Shown in pieces: positions 15,403-23,466 of a stretch of 38,441 bases of DNA. The position numbers and the translations under genes are program-made. This stretch comes from an uncultured Blautia sp. GTDB taxonomy: Bacteria > Bacillota_A > Clostridia > Lachnospirales > Lachnospiraceae. Under the pieces are notes generated by a model that saw only the letters and a list, made by a program, of their open reading frames with translations, made no database searches and was not told the DNA's origin. Position 1 is the first letter of the stretch, and every line of letters starts with the position of its first letter. The DNA is taken from positions 1-38,441 of the forward strand of contig CAJLTE010000019.1 of NCBI GenBank assembly GCA_905209435.1, in the 5' to 3' direction.

Positions 15403-15460
15403 TTCGTTTTATGTTTTATTTTGTTCGTTTACTTATGTTTTTTGTTTATTTCTTATGTTT
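15403..15460. promoter_or_regulatory. Repeated operator-like motifs downstream of the kinase promoter
   Basis: TTCGTTT occurs at 15403-15409 and 15424-15430, exactly 21 bp apart (two helical turns). TTATGTTT occurs at 15409-15416, 15433-15440 and 15453-15460. DeoR-family operators often contain TTCG or GAAC half-sites, so this is the likely binding region for the divergent DeoR regulator, placed where it would block elongation or initiation of the operon. Confidence 0.5.
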
Positions 15461-15478
15461 TTCCTGTTCTTTAATGCG

Positions 15479-15507
15479 ATTATATAGCACATTTTCTAAG
15501 TTGTCAA
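15479..15507 (-). promoter_or_regulatory. Consensus sigma-A promoter of the polyol operon
   Basis: Read on the minus strand: TTGACA (15507-15502), 17 bp, TATAAT (15484-15479). Both hexamers are perfect. Transcription would start near 15472, leaving a ~100-nt leader with the TTATGTTT/TTCGTTT repeats. A perfect promoter implies tight control by a repressor. Confidence 0.85.
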
Positions 15508-15525
15508 TATCTTTTTTATCTTTTT

Positions 15526-15543
15526 CGAACATTTTATTGTTCG
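15526..15543. promoter_or_regulatory. Inverted repeat, candidate DeoR operator
   Basis: CGAAC (15526-15530), 8 bp, GTTCG (15539-15543), followed by TTTTG so that a further TTCGTTT half-site is formed. It lies between the two divergent promoters, 19 bases upstream of the kinase -35 and 39 upstream of the deoR -35, so it could control both. Confidence 0.5.
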
Positions 15544-15581
15544 TTTTGAAACATTTTTATATTAAAAAGCACATTTCCACA

Positions 15582-15610
15582 TTGCAATATGTACTTCTTT
15601 CTGTTATATT
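15582..15610 (+). promoter_or_regulatory. Promoter of the DeoR regulator
   Basis: TTGCAA (15582-15587), 17 bp, TATATT (15605-15610), with an upstream TG making an extended -10. The ATG of the regulator is 52 bases downstream. Confidence 0.75.
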
Positions 15611-15661
15611 ATTACTATAGTAAACATGCCTAAACGGCTTTTAGAAAGTAGGTACTTATTA

Positions 15662-16474
15662 ATGAGAAAAGAACGGCACGCTCGAATAATCGAAATTATG
15701 CAAAATCACAACATTATTACTATTAAAGATCTTGCACAACAATTAAACTGTACAGAAATGACCGTTCGCCGCAATCTTGATGAACTTCAGGATATGAACT
15801 TTGTAAAGAGAGAACGGGGATACGCCGTTTTACTTCAGTCAGCAAAAGATACTGACTATTATGTAGAAAGCGGAGAACACGAACACGAGAAACGGGCTAT
15901 TGCATCTGTTGCACTGCAGTATATCCGTCCATCCCAGAGTATCTGTATGGATTCCGGAACTACGATCCAGCAGCTTATTACAATGCTCCCTATGACCATG
16001 CCATTATCAATCATCACACCCAGTCTTGTAGGTGCACTGGCATTATCAGACAATACGAATATACAAGTTCTGATTCCAAGCGGAGTAATGCATCATTCCA
16101 ACCGTTCCATACTGATTTCTGATCCTGAATGGCTCTCTCAGTACCGTGCAGATATTGCCTTTATGTCCTGCCGTTCTTTTCGTGTTCCTGGCGGAGCATT
16201 TGAACATTCTCAGGCGCTTACTTCTACTAAACGGGCACTGGCATCTATTGCCCAGAAGAGGATTCTCCTTCTGGATTACTCCAAGTGGAATGTAAATTCA
16301 CTGTGTAACTCGCTGAAATTATCAGACTTAAACATTCTTATTACAGATAATAAAGCTCCTCTGGAATTAGCAACCAAAGCAGCTGAAAAAGGAATCGAAA
16401 TTATTATCGTAAACCCTGATAATAATGTTATTCAGGAGCATTTTAATCCTTCAGAAGACAGCCCTGTGAAATAA
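15662..16474 (+). CDS. DeoR family transcriptional regulator of the polyol operon
   Basis: A 270-residue regulator. Residues ~1-55 form the DeoR helix-turn-helix ('RHARIIEIMQNHNIITIKDLAQQLNCTEMTVRRNLDEL'). The rest is the sugar-phosphate sensor fold with the ligand loop 'ICMDSGTTIQQL' and 'RILLLDYSKWN' near the C-terminus. Members are usually repressors released by a phosphorylated intermediate. I chose the ATG at 15662 over the in-frame one at 15626: AAGTAGG lies 9 bases before it and MRKERHARI is the normal family start. It is divergent from the kinase, with motif repeats and an inverted repeat between the two, so it very likely regulates that operon and itself. Confidence 0.9.
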   Translation: MRKERHARIIEIMQNHNIITIKDLAQQLNCTEMTVRRNLDELQDMNFVKRERGYAVLLQSAKDTDYYVESGEHEHEKRAIASVALQYIRPSQSICMDSGTTIQQLITMLPMTMPLSIITPSLVGALALSDNTNIQVLIPSGVMHHSNRSILISDPEWLSQYRADIAFMSCRSFRVPGGAFEHSQALTSTKRALASIAQKRILLLDYSKWNVNSLCNSLKLSDLNILITDNKAPLELATKAAEKGIEIIIVNPDNNVIQEHFNPSEDSPVK

Positions 16475-16546
16475 AAAACTGGGTCTGTTTGTTATCACTA
16501 AGCCAAAATAAATACATAAAACAAAATGAAAACTTATTTGTGCATA

Positions 16547-16575
16547 TTGACTTTCTCACATCAGAGTGTTACAAT
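16547..16575 (+). promoter_or_regulatory. Promoter of the thiC transcript
   Basis: TTGACT (16547-16552), 17 bp, TACAAT (16570-16575), with TG one base upstream (extended -10). The predicted start is near 16582, just before the TPP aptamer. Confidence 0.8.
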
Positions 16576-16590
16576 GTGAACAATTAAGAC

Positions 16591-16677
16591 AAGGGGAGCT
16601 TGTGTAAACAGGCTGAGAGTAAGCTGTATTGCTTTAACCCATAACCTGATTTGGATAATGCCAACGTAGGGAAAGTT
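16591..16677 (+). ncRNA. TPP riboswitch (THI element)
   Basis: The conserved thiamin pyrophosphate aptamer is readable in order: GGGGAGC (16593-16599), GGCTGAGAGT (16611-16620), AACCC (16636-16640), then ACCTGAT and TTGGATAATGCCAACGTAGG (16651-16670), ending in GAAAG. The CTGAGA, ACCTGAT and GGATAATGCCA blocks are diagnostic. An intrinsic terminator follows within 20 bases, so TPP binding should stop transcription before thiC. Confidence 0.97.
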
Positions 16678-16690
16678 ATAGTTCTTCCGG

Positions 16691-16725
16691 ACTGCAATAT
16701 GCTTGTTGGCGTATTGCAGTTTTTC
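16691..16725 (+). terminator. Expression-platform terminator of the TPP riboswitch
   Basis: ACTGCAATA (16691-16699) pairs with TATTGCAGT (16712-16720), followed by T-rich sequence. It is positioned as the riboswitch's regulated terminator. Confidence 0.85.
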
Positions 16726-17127
16726 CTTTTTTATCCGAAAATATCAGAATATATCTCAGATATTTTTCCAGATTTAAGAAGTTTTATCCCTCTTGATTTG
16801 ATCTGTTTTTCTCTGGTCCTGGAATTTTGTATATCCTTTGAAATTCTGATATTGTAAATATCTTTTCGGATAGTTTCACTTTCATCTGTCGTTATCCGAC
16901 GCTCCCATTCTTAACTATCATCAGACAATAAAACTCATTATTTCTCATCTTGAAAATTACTTTTCAGGCAATCAAAATATTGTTTCTATTGTCATAACAG
17001 ACCGGGGGCACCACTCTCTGTTAACCAAGTAGTTTACTCAAAAACTTACGAATATGCGCAGGTGCAAGTCCCTGCTATATGCAGGAGGCGCAGTTCATTT
17101 AGCAGCCCGCAGTGCAGGGCAAGGAGG
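16726..17127 (+). promoter_or_regulatory. Long thiC leader with a second structured segment
   Basis: About 400 bases separate the riboswitch terminator from thiC. Bases 16726-16980 are AT-rich and I see no gene there. Bases 17056-17120 are GC-rich and can fold in competing ways: CCTGC (17071-17075) can pair with GCAGG at 17058-17062 or at 17081-17085, and GCCC (17105-17108) pairs with GGGC (17117-17120), touching AAGGAGG (17121-17127). This looks like a translational control element. It contains GGTGCAAGTCC, which recalls part of cobalamin riboswitches, but the other conserved blocks of that class are missing. Confidence 0.45.
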
Positions 17128-17132
17128 AAAAA

Positions 17133-18443
17133 ATGACACATTATACAACACAGATGGACGCAGCACGTCAAGGAATCATCACACCGCAGATGGAAATCGT
17201 AGCAGAAAAAGAACATTTTGATGTGGAAGAATTAAGAGAACTGATCGCAAAAGGGCAGGTTATCATTCCCTGTAATAAGAACCATAAATGCATCAGTCCC
17301 AGTGGTGTCGGTGCAAAGCTGACAACAAAGATCAATGTAAACTTAGGTGTTTCCAGAGACTGGAAAGACGTTGATATGGAATATGAGAAGGTACATTCTG
17401 CAGTAGAAATGGGCGCAGAAGCAATCATGGATCTCAGTTCTTACGGTGATACCAGAAGCTTCCGCCGCAAACTTACTTCTGAATGTCCGGCAATGATCGG
17501 TACTGTTCCGATCTATGATGCAGTAGTATATTATCACAAGGCGCTTGGCAAGATCACTTCTGAAGAATGGATTGATATTGTTCGTATGCATGCAGAAGAT
17601 GGTGTTGATTTCATGACAATTCACTGCGGAATGAACCGTGCAACCGCAGCACGTTTCAAGCAGAATAAACGCCTTATGAACATTGTTTCCAGGGGTGGCT
17701 CCATTATGTTTGCATGGATGGAAATGACAGGAAAAGAAAATCCTTTTTACGAACATTTCGATGAGATTCTGGATATCTGCAGAGAGTATGATATTACTTT
17801 AAGTCTGGGTGATGCATGCCGTCCGGGATGTCTTGCAGATGCTACAGATACCGCACAGATTGAAGAACTGATCACTCTTGGAGAGCTCACTAAACGTGCA
17901 TGGGAAAAAGATGTTCAGGTTATGATCGAAGGACCTGGACATATGCCGATAAACCAGATAGCAGCTAATATGGAGATTCAAAAAACACTGTGTCACGGTG
18001 CACCATTTTATGTACTTGGACCGCTTGTAACTGATGTTGCTCCGGGATATGACCACATCACTTCTGCGATTGGAGGTGCAATCGCTGCATACTCAGGCGC
18101 TGCATTTTTGTGCTATGTAACCCCTGCTGAACATCTCCGTCTGCCAAATGCTGCAGATGTCAAAGAGGGAATTATTGCCGCAAAGATTGCTGCTCATGCT
18201 GCTGATATTGCCAAGGGAATTCCTGGTGCAGCTGACTGGGATTATAAGATGAGTGAAGCAAGAAAGCGCCTTGACTGGGAAGAAATGTTCAAGCTCAGTA
18301 TGGACCCGGAGAAAGCAAGACGCTACCGTGCCGAGGCAAAGCCAGAGAAAGAAGATACCTGCAGTATGTGTGGTAACTTCTGCGCTGTTAAGAATACAAA
18401 CCGTATTCTGGATGGGGAGATTGTTACTATTTTTGACGAATGA
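17133..18443 (+). CDS. thiC: Phosphomethylpyrimidine synthase ThiC
   Basis: A 436-residue radical SAM enzyme that rearranges aminoimidazole ribotide into hydroxymethylpyrimidine phosphate for thiamin synthesis. Blocks include '[11 protein letters not shown]', '[12 protein letters not shown]', 'GTVPIYDAV', '[11 protein letters not shown]', '[10 protein letters not shown]', 'MIEGPGHMP', '[21 protein letters not shown]' and '[12 protein letters not shown]'. The cluster-binding cysteines near the C-terminus are C410, C413 and C417 (CSMCGNFC), the short clostridial spacing. It lacks the ~150-residue N-terminal extension of proteobacterial ThiC, as expected. I placed the start at the ATG at 17133, just after AAGGAGG, rather than at a GTG at 17112. 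It is controlled by the TPP riboswitch. No other thiamin gene is in the window. Confidence 0.97.
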   Translation: MTHYTTQMDAARQGIITPQMEIVAEKEHFDVEELRELIAKGQVIIPCNKNHKCISPSGVGAKLTTKINVNLGVSRDWKDVDMEYEKVHSAVEMGAEAIMDLSSYGDTRSFRRKLTSECPAMIGTVPIYDAVVYYHKALGKITSEEWIDIVRMHAEDGVDFMTIHCGMNRATAARFKQNKRLMNIVSRGGSIMFAWMEMTGKENPFYEHFDEILDICREYDITLSLGDACRPGCLADATDTAQIEELITLGELTKRAWEKDVQVMIEGPGHMPINQIAANMEIQKTLCHGAPFYVLGPLVTDVAPGYDHITSAIGGAIAAYSGAAFLCYVTPAEHLRLPNAADVKEGIIAAKIAAHAADIAKGIPGAADWDYKMSEARKRLDWEEMFKLSMDPEKARRYRAEAKPEKEDTCSMCGNFCAVKNTNRILDGEIVTIFDE

Positions 18444-18609
18444 TTTCCTAAATAATTCTGATATTTTTTATATTTAAGAGATTATCAGTAATAATACTTT
18501 CTGCTGTAAATATAGCAAACACAATACAGTATTACATATAACATACCATATATTCGATTTGCTTTTATAAAGATAATTTTGCCATAGTTTTTATCTCTCT
18601 GAAAGCATA

Positions 18610-18703
18610 AAAAATCCATAGTTTAACCCTTTATTTCAACTGACCAGGCGGATAAAATTATCTGCTTTGCAACTTGTTTAATCTGGTTAAACTATGGATT
18701 TTT
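18610..18703. terminator. 19-bp inverted repeat / bidirectional terminator with a repeat in its loop
   Basis: AAAAATCCATAGTTTAACC (18610-18628) is perfectly complementary to 18685-18703. The 56-nt loop holds a second small stem (GCGGATAA/TTATCTGC) inside a 32-bp motif (18641-18672) also found at 2769-2800. T-runs flank both ends, so it can terminate thiC and the convergent minus-strand operon. The size and layout also resemble a miniature inverted-repeat element. Bases 18444-18609 between thiC and this element show nothing else. Confidence 0.7.
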
Positions 18704-18733
18704 ATTTTCAATTTTATGCTATATCTGGAGTCT

Positions 18734-20554
18734 CTACATTCTTAATTTCTTATGAAATTCCCGCAGTGTATCCTTCTGACAGAAAATAAATAATGCTGCC
18801 AACGTCAGGAAACTGATGCCTGTACATACGACAGACGGGTACACAAATTTCACGATTCCAACCCAGATAAGTATCATCGGAATCAGTCCTGCAACGCCTG
18901 CCTGTACAAGATAAAACAGATATTCTTCTCTCTCCAGGCGGTTCACTTTTGCGATCACTGGAATTGAAAACTGTACTGCCAAAGCACCAAATGGAAGAAC
19001 AAACTCTACAGACCAGCCTCGCCAGCCAATGAACCGATCCCACAGGATCGCGATCACAGATATGATCAATAACTGCCACATTTCGTTCTTCAGTATATTT
19101 CTGCGTTTGAAATACGCTACCATAACTACCAGCCATGCACAGGCACATCCTGCACTTGCAAACCAGAACCAGTCTAATGTTCCTGCCGTCATGAAATTGA
19201 TCATTCCACAGATCACAGCGACCGCAAGGCACAGAAAACTGAATGTCTGTACAACTCTCTGGTTCTCTTTCTTCTCCAGTTTCTGCCTCTCTCCATATGC
19301 CGGAAAATCATTCTTCAACTCTCTGTGGGAAACTTTCTCCTCGCTGAGCATCCGCTGGAAGTTTCTCTGAATGCTATCATCCGGTATCTTGGAAGTAAAT
19401 CCCAGTACCATCTCGTCTCCGTAAGAGCAGGAACACATCTGCAGAGAATTCGTACTTGCAAAAATACCAAAATGCTGAATATATTCCCTGTACTCCTCCG
19501 GCAGGCGGATAATGCCAATGTTGGAATAAACTGCCGTAATACTCCTGCTGCCCAGATTGGCTCCGATCATCAGAAAATACTTCTTAATTTCCAGCGGAAC
19601 AACACGAACAAACAGGTTCTTCTCAATGCGCACATATCCGCTCATGTGCATGGCAATCTTCTCTTTTACAAGTTCCTGTTCAAACTGCTGCTTCATTGAC
19701 TCCAGAACCTTTTCGAAAGTTGTGGTATCCGAAAATTTATATCCAACTTCAATCCATCCAAAGAAGTTTGCCATAGACTGAGACGGAAAATAATTTCTCA
19801 GATTTACCGGAATCATCAGTGTCACAGGACGTTTCTGTTGATTCTTAGGAATTTCCTCACGGATAGAACACAGCATCATTGCAGTCAGCAGTACTGTAAT
19901 AGAGACCCCATAAGACCGCGCCTTCTGATGAATATCTTTTACAGAAAAAGCTACTTCTGTAATGTGCATGTCTGAATGAACCAGTTTTTCTCCCTTAAGC
20001 TTTACAGCCGTCTCTTTCTTCTCTTTATCCTTTGGTGTATCCGAAGAATAATATTGGGAGAAACTATCCTCTTCTTTATCCCCGTGAGTGATTTCTTCTG
20101 TGCTCTCTATATGTGGCAGATTCTCCTGTGGATGTGCCAGGATCAGATAATTCTGCACCAGTTCCTGCAGGAAATGCATGGCCCCGGTACCATCTGTCAA
20201 TGCATGAAATACCTCAAAATTAATCCTGTTTTTGTCATAAGTTACCTGAAATAAAAGGGATTTCTTATCTGGAATATACAGACGACTGCATGGTGGTTCT
20301 GTCTCCGGCTTTACAACTGCTCTGATATCTCTGTGCTCAAGATAAAACCAGAACAGTCCTTTTCTCAGAACCGCCTGAAACAGAGGATATTTCTCCATTG
20401 TCTGATCAAGCGCTGCCTGAAGGATTTCCCCGTTGACCTCTTCTTTTAACTGACAGTAGAAACGAAACACTCTGGTGTCATTCTTTCCTGTTACCAGTGG
20501 AAATGCCAGTGCTGCATTATCCAGTTTTCTCCATTTTGAGTATCCTGTATCCAT
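18734..20554 (-). CDS. Condensation-fold acyltransferase with a C-terminal membrane domain
   Basis: A 606-residue protein. Residues ~1-400 resemble the chloramphenicol-acetyltransferase/condensation superfamily: 'LDNAALAFPLV', 'LDQTMEKYPLFQAVLRKGLFW' and the catalytic H-x-x-x-D-G in 'FEVFHALTDGTGAMHFLQEL' (H117, D121, G122). A later 'PVTLMIPVNLRNYFPSQSMANFFGWIEV' matches alcohol acyltransferase-like proteins. Residues ~430-600 contain about six membrane segments, a domain family I recall as DUF6320. It may attach an acyl group to a lipid, polyketide or peptide at the membrane; the substrate is unknown. It follows the esterase-type hydrolase by 69 bases on the same strand, suggesting a functional pair. 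AGGAAAATT precedes the ATG. Confidence 0.7.
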   Translation of the reverse strand: MDTGYSKWRKLDNAALAFPLVTGKNDTRVFRFYCQLKEEVNGEILQAALDQTMEKYPLFQAVLRKGLFWFYLEHRDIRAVVKPETEPPCSRLYIPDKKSLLFQVTYDKNRINFEVFHALTDGTGAMHFLQELVQNYLILAHPQENLPHIESTEEITHGDKEEDSFSQYYSSDTPKDKEKKETAVKLKGEKLVHSDMHITEVAFSVKDIHQKARSYGVSITVLLTAMMLCSIREEIPKNQQKRPVTLMIPVNLRNYFPSQSMANFFGWIEVGYKFSDTTTFEKVLESMKQQFEQELVKEKIAMHMSGYVRIEKNLFVRVVPLEIKKYFLMIGANLGSRSITAVYSNIGIIRLPEEYREYIQHFGIFASTNSLQMCSCSYGDEMVLGFTSKIPDDSIQRNFQRMLSEEKVSHRELKNDFPAYGERQKLEKKENQRVVQTFSFLCLAVAVICGMINFMTAGTLDWFWFASAGCACAWLVVMVAYFKRRNILKNEMWQLLIISVIAILWDRFIGWRGWSVEFVLPFGALAVQFSIPVIAKVNRLEREEYLFYLVQAGVAGLIPMILIWVGIVKFVYPSVVCTGISFLTLAALFIFCQKDTLREFHKKLRM

Positions 20555-20623
20555 AATTTTCCTGCCTTCTTTTTCGTTTCTGCTTACTTTTCTTTTGTCC
20601 TATAGCAATCCACGTGAGAACCA

Positions 20624-21574
20624 CTATATGATTTTCTCATAACTCTTATTCAGAAACTGATTAATATATTTAAAACTCTCCTGCACATGCAGAAATTTGA
20701 TTCCCAGTGCAAAGAATCCATGAAATGCCCCATAAATCCTGTGCACTTTTACATGATTTCCTGCTGCCTGAAGTTTCCTGCCATACACTTCTCCCTCATC
20801 ACGCAAAGGGTCATATTCTGCTGTAAGAATTAATGTTTCAGGCAAATTTCTCAGATCTTTCTCCAGTATCGGAGCAAAATAAGGATTCTGTCTGTCTTTT
20901 ACCGAACTCTGATAAAGATTCAGATAATCTTCCATTTTTACTGACGTAAGAAGATAATCACTGCCATTCTCCTGTACAGATCTGTACGGAGATTCCTCTG
21001 TATAACAATTTCCAAGTGCCGGATAGATCAAAATCTGACGTCGTGGTGTAAACTCACCTTTGTCTCTTGCCATCAGACATACTGCTGCTGTCAGATTTCC
21101 TCCTGCACTGTCCCCGATGATCGTGATTTTCTCCGGATCAGTATTTAAGATCAGCTGATTGGTATAAAGTGCTTTCGCCGCTGCATAACAATCCTCCAGA
21201 GGAATCGGAAACTTATGTTCCGGTGCCAGTCTGTATTCAACAGAGACTACAATATGCGCAGTTGCCTGTGCCATTCTGGCACATACACGGTCATAATTCT
21301 CCACGCTCTCAGTTACCCAGCCACCTCCATGGAAAAACAAGAGAATCGGGAACGTATTTCCCTCTACGATTCCCGCCTGCATTGCCTCTTCTGTTGGAAA
21401 ATACATCCTGAGTGGCACCTCATGTTCTCCATTATAAACTCTGGCATCCAGCTTTTTTGCAAAAATCCGCATAGCATCCAGTTGCTTCAGATCTGCCATT
21501 CTTCTGGAGGATTCCAGCTCGATATTTCCATATGACAGCGCATGCAGAATTGCTTTCATTGTCTTTGATATCAA
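20624..21574 (-). CDS. Alpha/beta hydrolase (hormone-sensitive-lipase-like esterase)
   Basis: A 316-residue serine esterase. The oxyanion motif is FFHGGGW (81-86 region), the nucleophile serine is S156 in GDSAGG, the acid is near D255 ('AEYDPLRDEG') and the histidine near H285 ('YGAFHGFF'). No signal peptide is seen, so it acts in the cytoplasm, probably on short acyl esters. The likely start is TTG at 21574: AAAGGAA lies about 10 bases upstream, while the next in-frame ATG (21559) is too far from it. It lies directly before the condensation-fold membrane protein, hinting that one adds and the other removes an acyl group. The substrate is not deducible. Confidence 0.88.
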   Translation of the reverse strand: MISKTMKAILHALSYGNIELESSRRMADLKQLDAMRIFAKKLDARVYNGEHEVPLRMYFPTEEAMQAGIVEGNTFPILLFFHGGGWVTESVENYDRVCARMAQATAHIVVSVEYRLAPEHKFPIPLEDCYAAAKALYTNQLILNTDPEKITIIGDSAGGNLTAAVCLMARDKGEFTPRRQILIYPALGNCYTEESPYRSVQENGSDYLLTSVKMEDYLNLYQSSVKDRQNPYFAPILEKDLRNLPETLILTAEYDPLRDEGEVYGRKLQAAGNHVKVHRIYGAFHGFFALGIKFLHVQESFKYINQFLNKSYEKII

Positions 21575-21669
21575 TATTCTATATTTCCTTTCAGTTCTGT
21601 CGTTCTATCCTCACCTGCTGCTTATTACTTTTCGCAATTGAAACATGGGTACTTACCCAATCCGGTTAG

Positions 21670-22401
21670 TTAATCGTGGCGCTCATCCTTATTACTGTAC
21701 ATTTCGCAGAATCTTGCTGCAAATGCAGGCGGTTCCTCATGCACATATAAATGGGAAATATCACCAAATGCACTGATACGAAAACTTGCGATTCCCTCTC
21801 TTCTCTCCTCTGTGTTGACAGTTGTCACGGAGCTCGGTGCTGCGCAAAATCCATGCCACAGTACCATCGGAGAAGCACCGATCAGATGAGCAAGAAGCAC
21901 ACATTCCAGACCAAAATGGCAGAAGAAGACCAGTGTATCTTCATTTGGTTTCTCTACTCTGTAATAATGTCCTTCTCGCACATATCCATGCTCTGCCAGG
22001 AGTTTATCAAACTTTCCTGTTACATAGTCATAATAACCCTTTGCATCTGATTTCTGTAATCTTTCATTTTCATACCAGTGATCGTACTGATAGAAACGTT
22101 CATCCTGTGTCCAGTCCTGCGGCAGCCAGTCCCATACTCTTTTCTGTCTGTCAGAAACGTCCGGACGGTTGATCAGAACATCAAATTCCTGGAGCCAGTC
22201 ACATTCTACTGCTGTACGGTTCATCTTCTTTAATGTAAGGGATGCCGTGTCCTTTGCTCTTCCAAGAGGTGAAACATAAAAATCTTTGACGTCAAGTTTT
22301 GACAGTCTTTCTGACAGATATTCTACTTCCTTCCATCCCTTCTCAGTAAGCGAATCAATAGAATAATCCGGGTCTCCATGTCGTACGATCAATAATCTCA
22401 T
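21670..22401 (-). CDS. Histidine phosphatase family protein
   Basis: A 243-residue phosphatase of the phosphoglycerate-mutase-like superfamily. The catalytic R-H-G is at residues 7-9 ('LLIVRHGDPDYS'), with the supporting arginine in 'FYVSPLGRAKDTASLTL' and the second histidine in 'LVFFCHFGLECVLLAHLIG'. The insert 'DWLQEFDVLINRPDVSDRQKRVWDWLPQDW' fits larger Lachnospiraceae members rather than metabolic PGM. It is presumed to dephosphorylate a small molecule; the substrate is unknown. It begins 22 bases after the M19 dipeptidase stop and so is co-transcribed with it. GGAAAGGAAATAATAC precedes the ATG. Confidence 0.88.
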   Translation of the reverse strand: MRLLIVRHGDPDYSIDSLTEKGWKEVEYLSERLSKLDVKDFYVSPLGRAKDTASLTLKKMNRTAVECDWLQEFDVLINRPDVSDRQKRVWDWLPQDWTQDERFYQYDHWYENERLQKSDAKGYYDYVTGKFDKLLAEHGYVREGHYYRVEKPNEDTLVFFCHFGLECVLLAHLIGASPMVLWHGFCAAPSSVTTVNTEERREGIASFRISAFGDISHLYVHEEPPAFAARFCEMYSNKDERHD

Positions 22402-22423
22402 TTGTATTATTTCCTTTCCAATT

Positions 22424-23353
22424 TTATTTCACATTTTCCATCACAAATCTGTGTGCATTTCCATAGAAAATCTTCTCTGTCAGTTCTTCTGTAAAGCCAT
22501 GTTTCAGAAGTTCTTCTCTCAGAAACGGAATAGACTGAACCCCTTCTATTCCTGCCGGGAAAAGTCCGTCGCATCCATCAAAGTCACTTCCAATAGCAAG
22601 GCAGTCCTCTCCGCCCATCTCCAATACTGTATCCATATGCTTCATAAGATCAGAAATCTGTGGTTTCTCTCCTACAAATGGGGCAAAGAAATTCATTCCT
22701 ATGATTCCTTTTCTGCGGATCAGTTCTTTCAAGTGTTCTTTTTGCAGATTTCTCGGTGCATTCCATACTTCTCTGATATCAGAGTGAGAAGCCATTACCG
22801 ATCTGTCTGTCAGTTGAAACAGATCTTCTACTCCCTGATCTGACAGGTGGGAAATATCCATGACAATTTCCTGATCCGTCAGGGTTTTTACCATTTTTTT
22901 GCCTCTGGATGTCAGCCCTTTTGTCTGATCTGCGGTTGCTCCGCAGGCATATTCATTTTCATAATTCCAGGTCAGCATTGCAAAACGAAATCCCATCTCA
23001 CGGATCTTCTCCACATACTTACCCATGATAGATATATCCTCAATCGACAAAAATGCCGCTGCTTTTCTCTGTCTGCAGGCTTTCTCCATTTCCTCTCCGC
23101 TCAGACAAAGGGCAATCTTACGATTTTCTTCTGCAAGATAAGCCATGGCAAGGTTATAAATCCGCAGGAAATCTTTGTCAGGATTTTCTTTGTCCAGCTT
23201 AACTGCATCCTTCCATATTGCAAAAATCTGTGTATAATTTTCTACAAAATCTCCAATTCTCTTCAGGTCCAGATCACAGGAATTCTCTTCCAGTGTATCT
23301 CCTGGTTTTACAATTTCAGTCAGTGTATCTACATGACAGTCAAAATAATTCAT
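22424..23353 (-). CDS. Membrane/renal-type dipeptidase (M19 family)
   Basis: A 309-residue zinc metallopeptidase of the amidohydrolase-like fold. The first metal motif is H-x-D in 'YFDCHVDTLTEI'. The bridging glutamate lies in 'AAFLSIEDISIMG'. Later metal ligands are the histidines in 'VMDISHLSD' and 'VMASHSDIREV', with 'AIGSDFDG' near the C-terminus. Such enzymes hydrolyse dipeptides, often with D-residues. I chose the internal ATG at 23353 (MNYFDCHVDT) with AGGCGG just upstream. The in-frame extension to 23464 would add 37 residues unlike the family. The gap of 113 bases to the hydantoinase stop contains no obvious promoter. Confidence 0.88.
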   Translation of the reverse strand: MNYFDCHVDTLTEIVKPGDTLEENSCDLDLKRIGDFVENYTQIFAIWKDAVKLDKENPDKDFLRIYNLAMAYLAEENRKIALCLSGEEMEKACRQRKAAAFLSIEDISIMGKYVEKIREMGFRFAMLTWNYENEYACGATADQTKGLTSRGKKMVKTLTDQEIVMDISHLSDQGVEDLFQLTDRSVMASHSDIREVWNAPRNLQKEHLKELIRRKGIIGMNFFAPFVGEKPQISDLMKHMDTVLEMGGEDCLAIGSDFDGCDGLFPAGIEGVQSIPFLREELLKHGFTEELTEKIFYGNAHRFVMENVK

Positions 23354-23466
23354 TTTATCCGCCTGTTCCTTTCTCTTATCTTTTGTCTGCTTATAATCCC
23401 TGTCAGGAACACAATAGTTGTTACTGTTTACCTCAGTAATACGCTTCGCGATGCACAGAATCAATA

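Noticed and set aside
15626..15661. Upstream start for the DeoR regulator
   Set aside because: The ATG at 15662 has a ribosome binding site and the normal family N-terminus; the 12 extra codons do not.
16651..16857. Short open frame after the TPP aptamer
   Set aside because: It lies across the aptamer 3' end and terminator, has no ribosome binding site and no recognisable protein.
17133..18443. ThiC homologue as BzaF (5-hydroxybenzimidazole synthase)
   Set aside because: Cobalamin-regulated ThiC paralogues exist, and the leader has a GGTGCAAGTCC word. But a clear TPP riboswitch precedes the gene and the protein, including the CSMCGNFC spacing, reads like clostridial ThiC.
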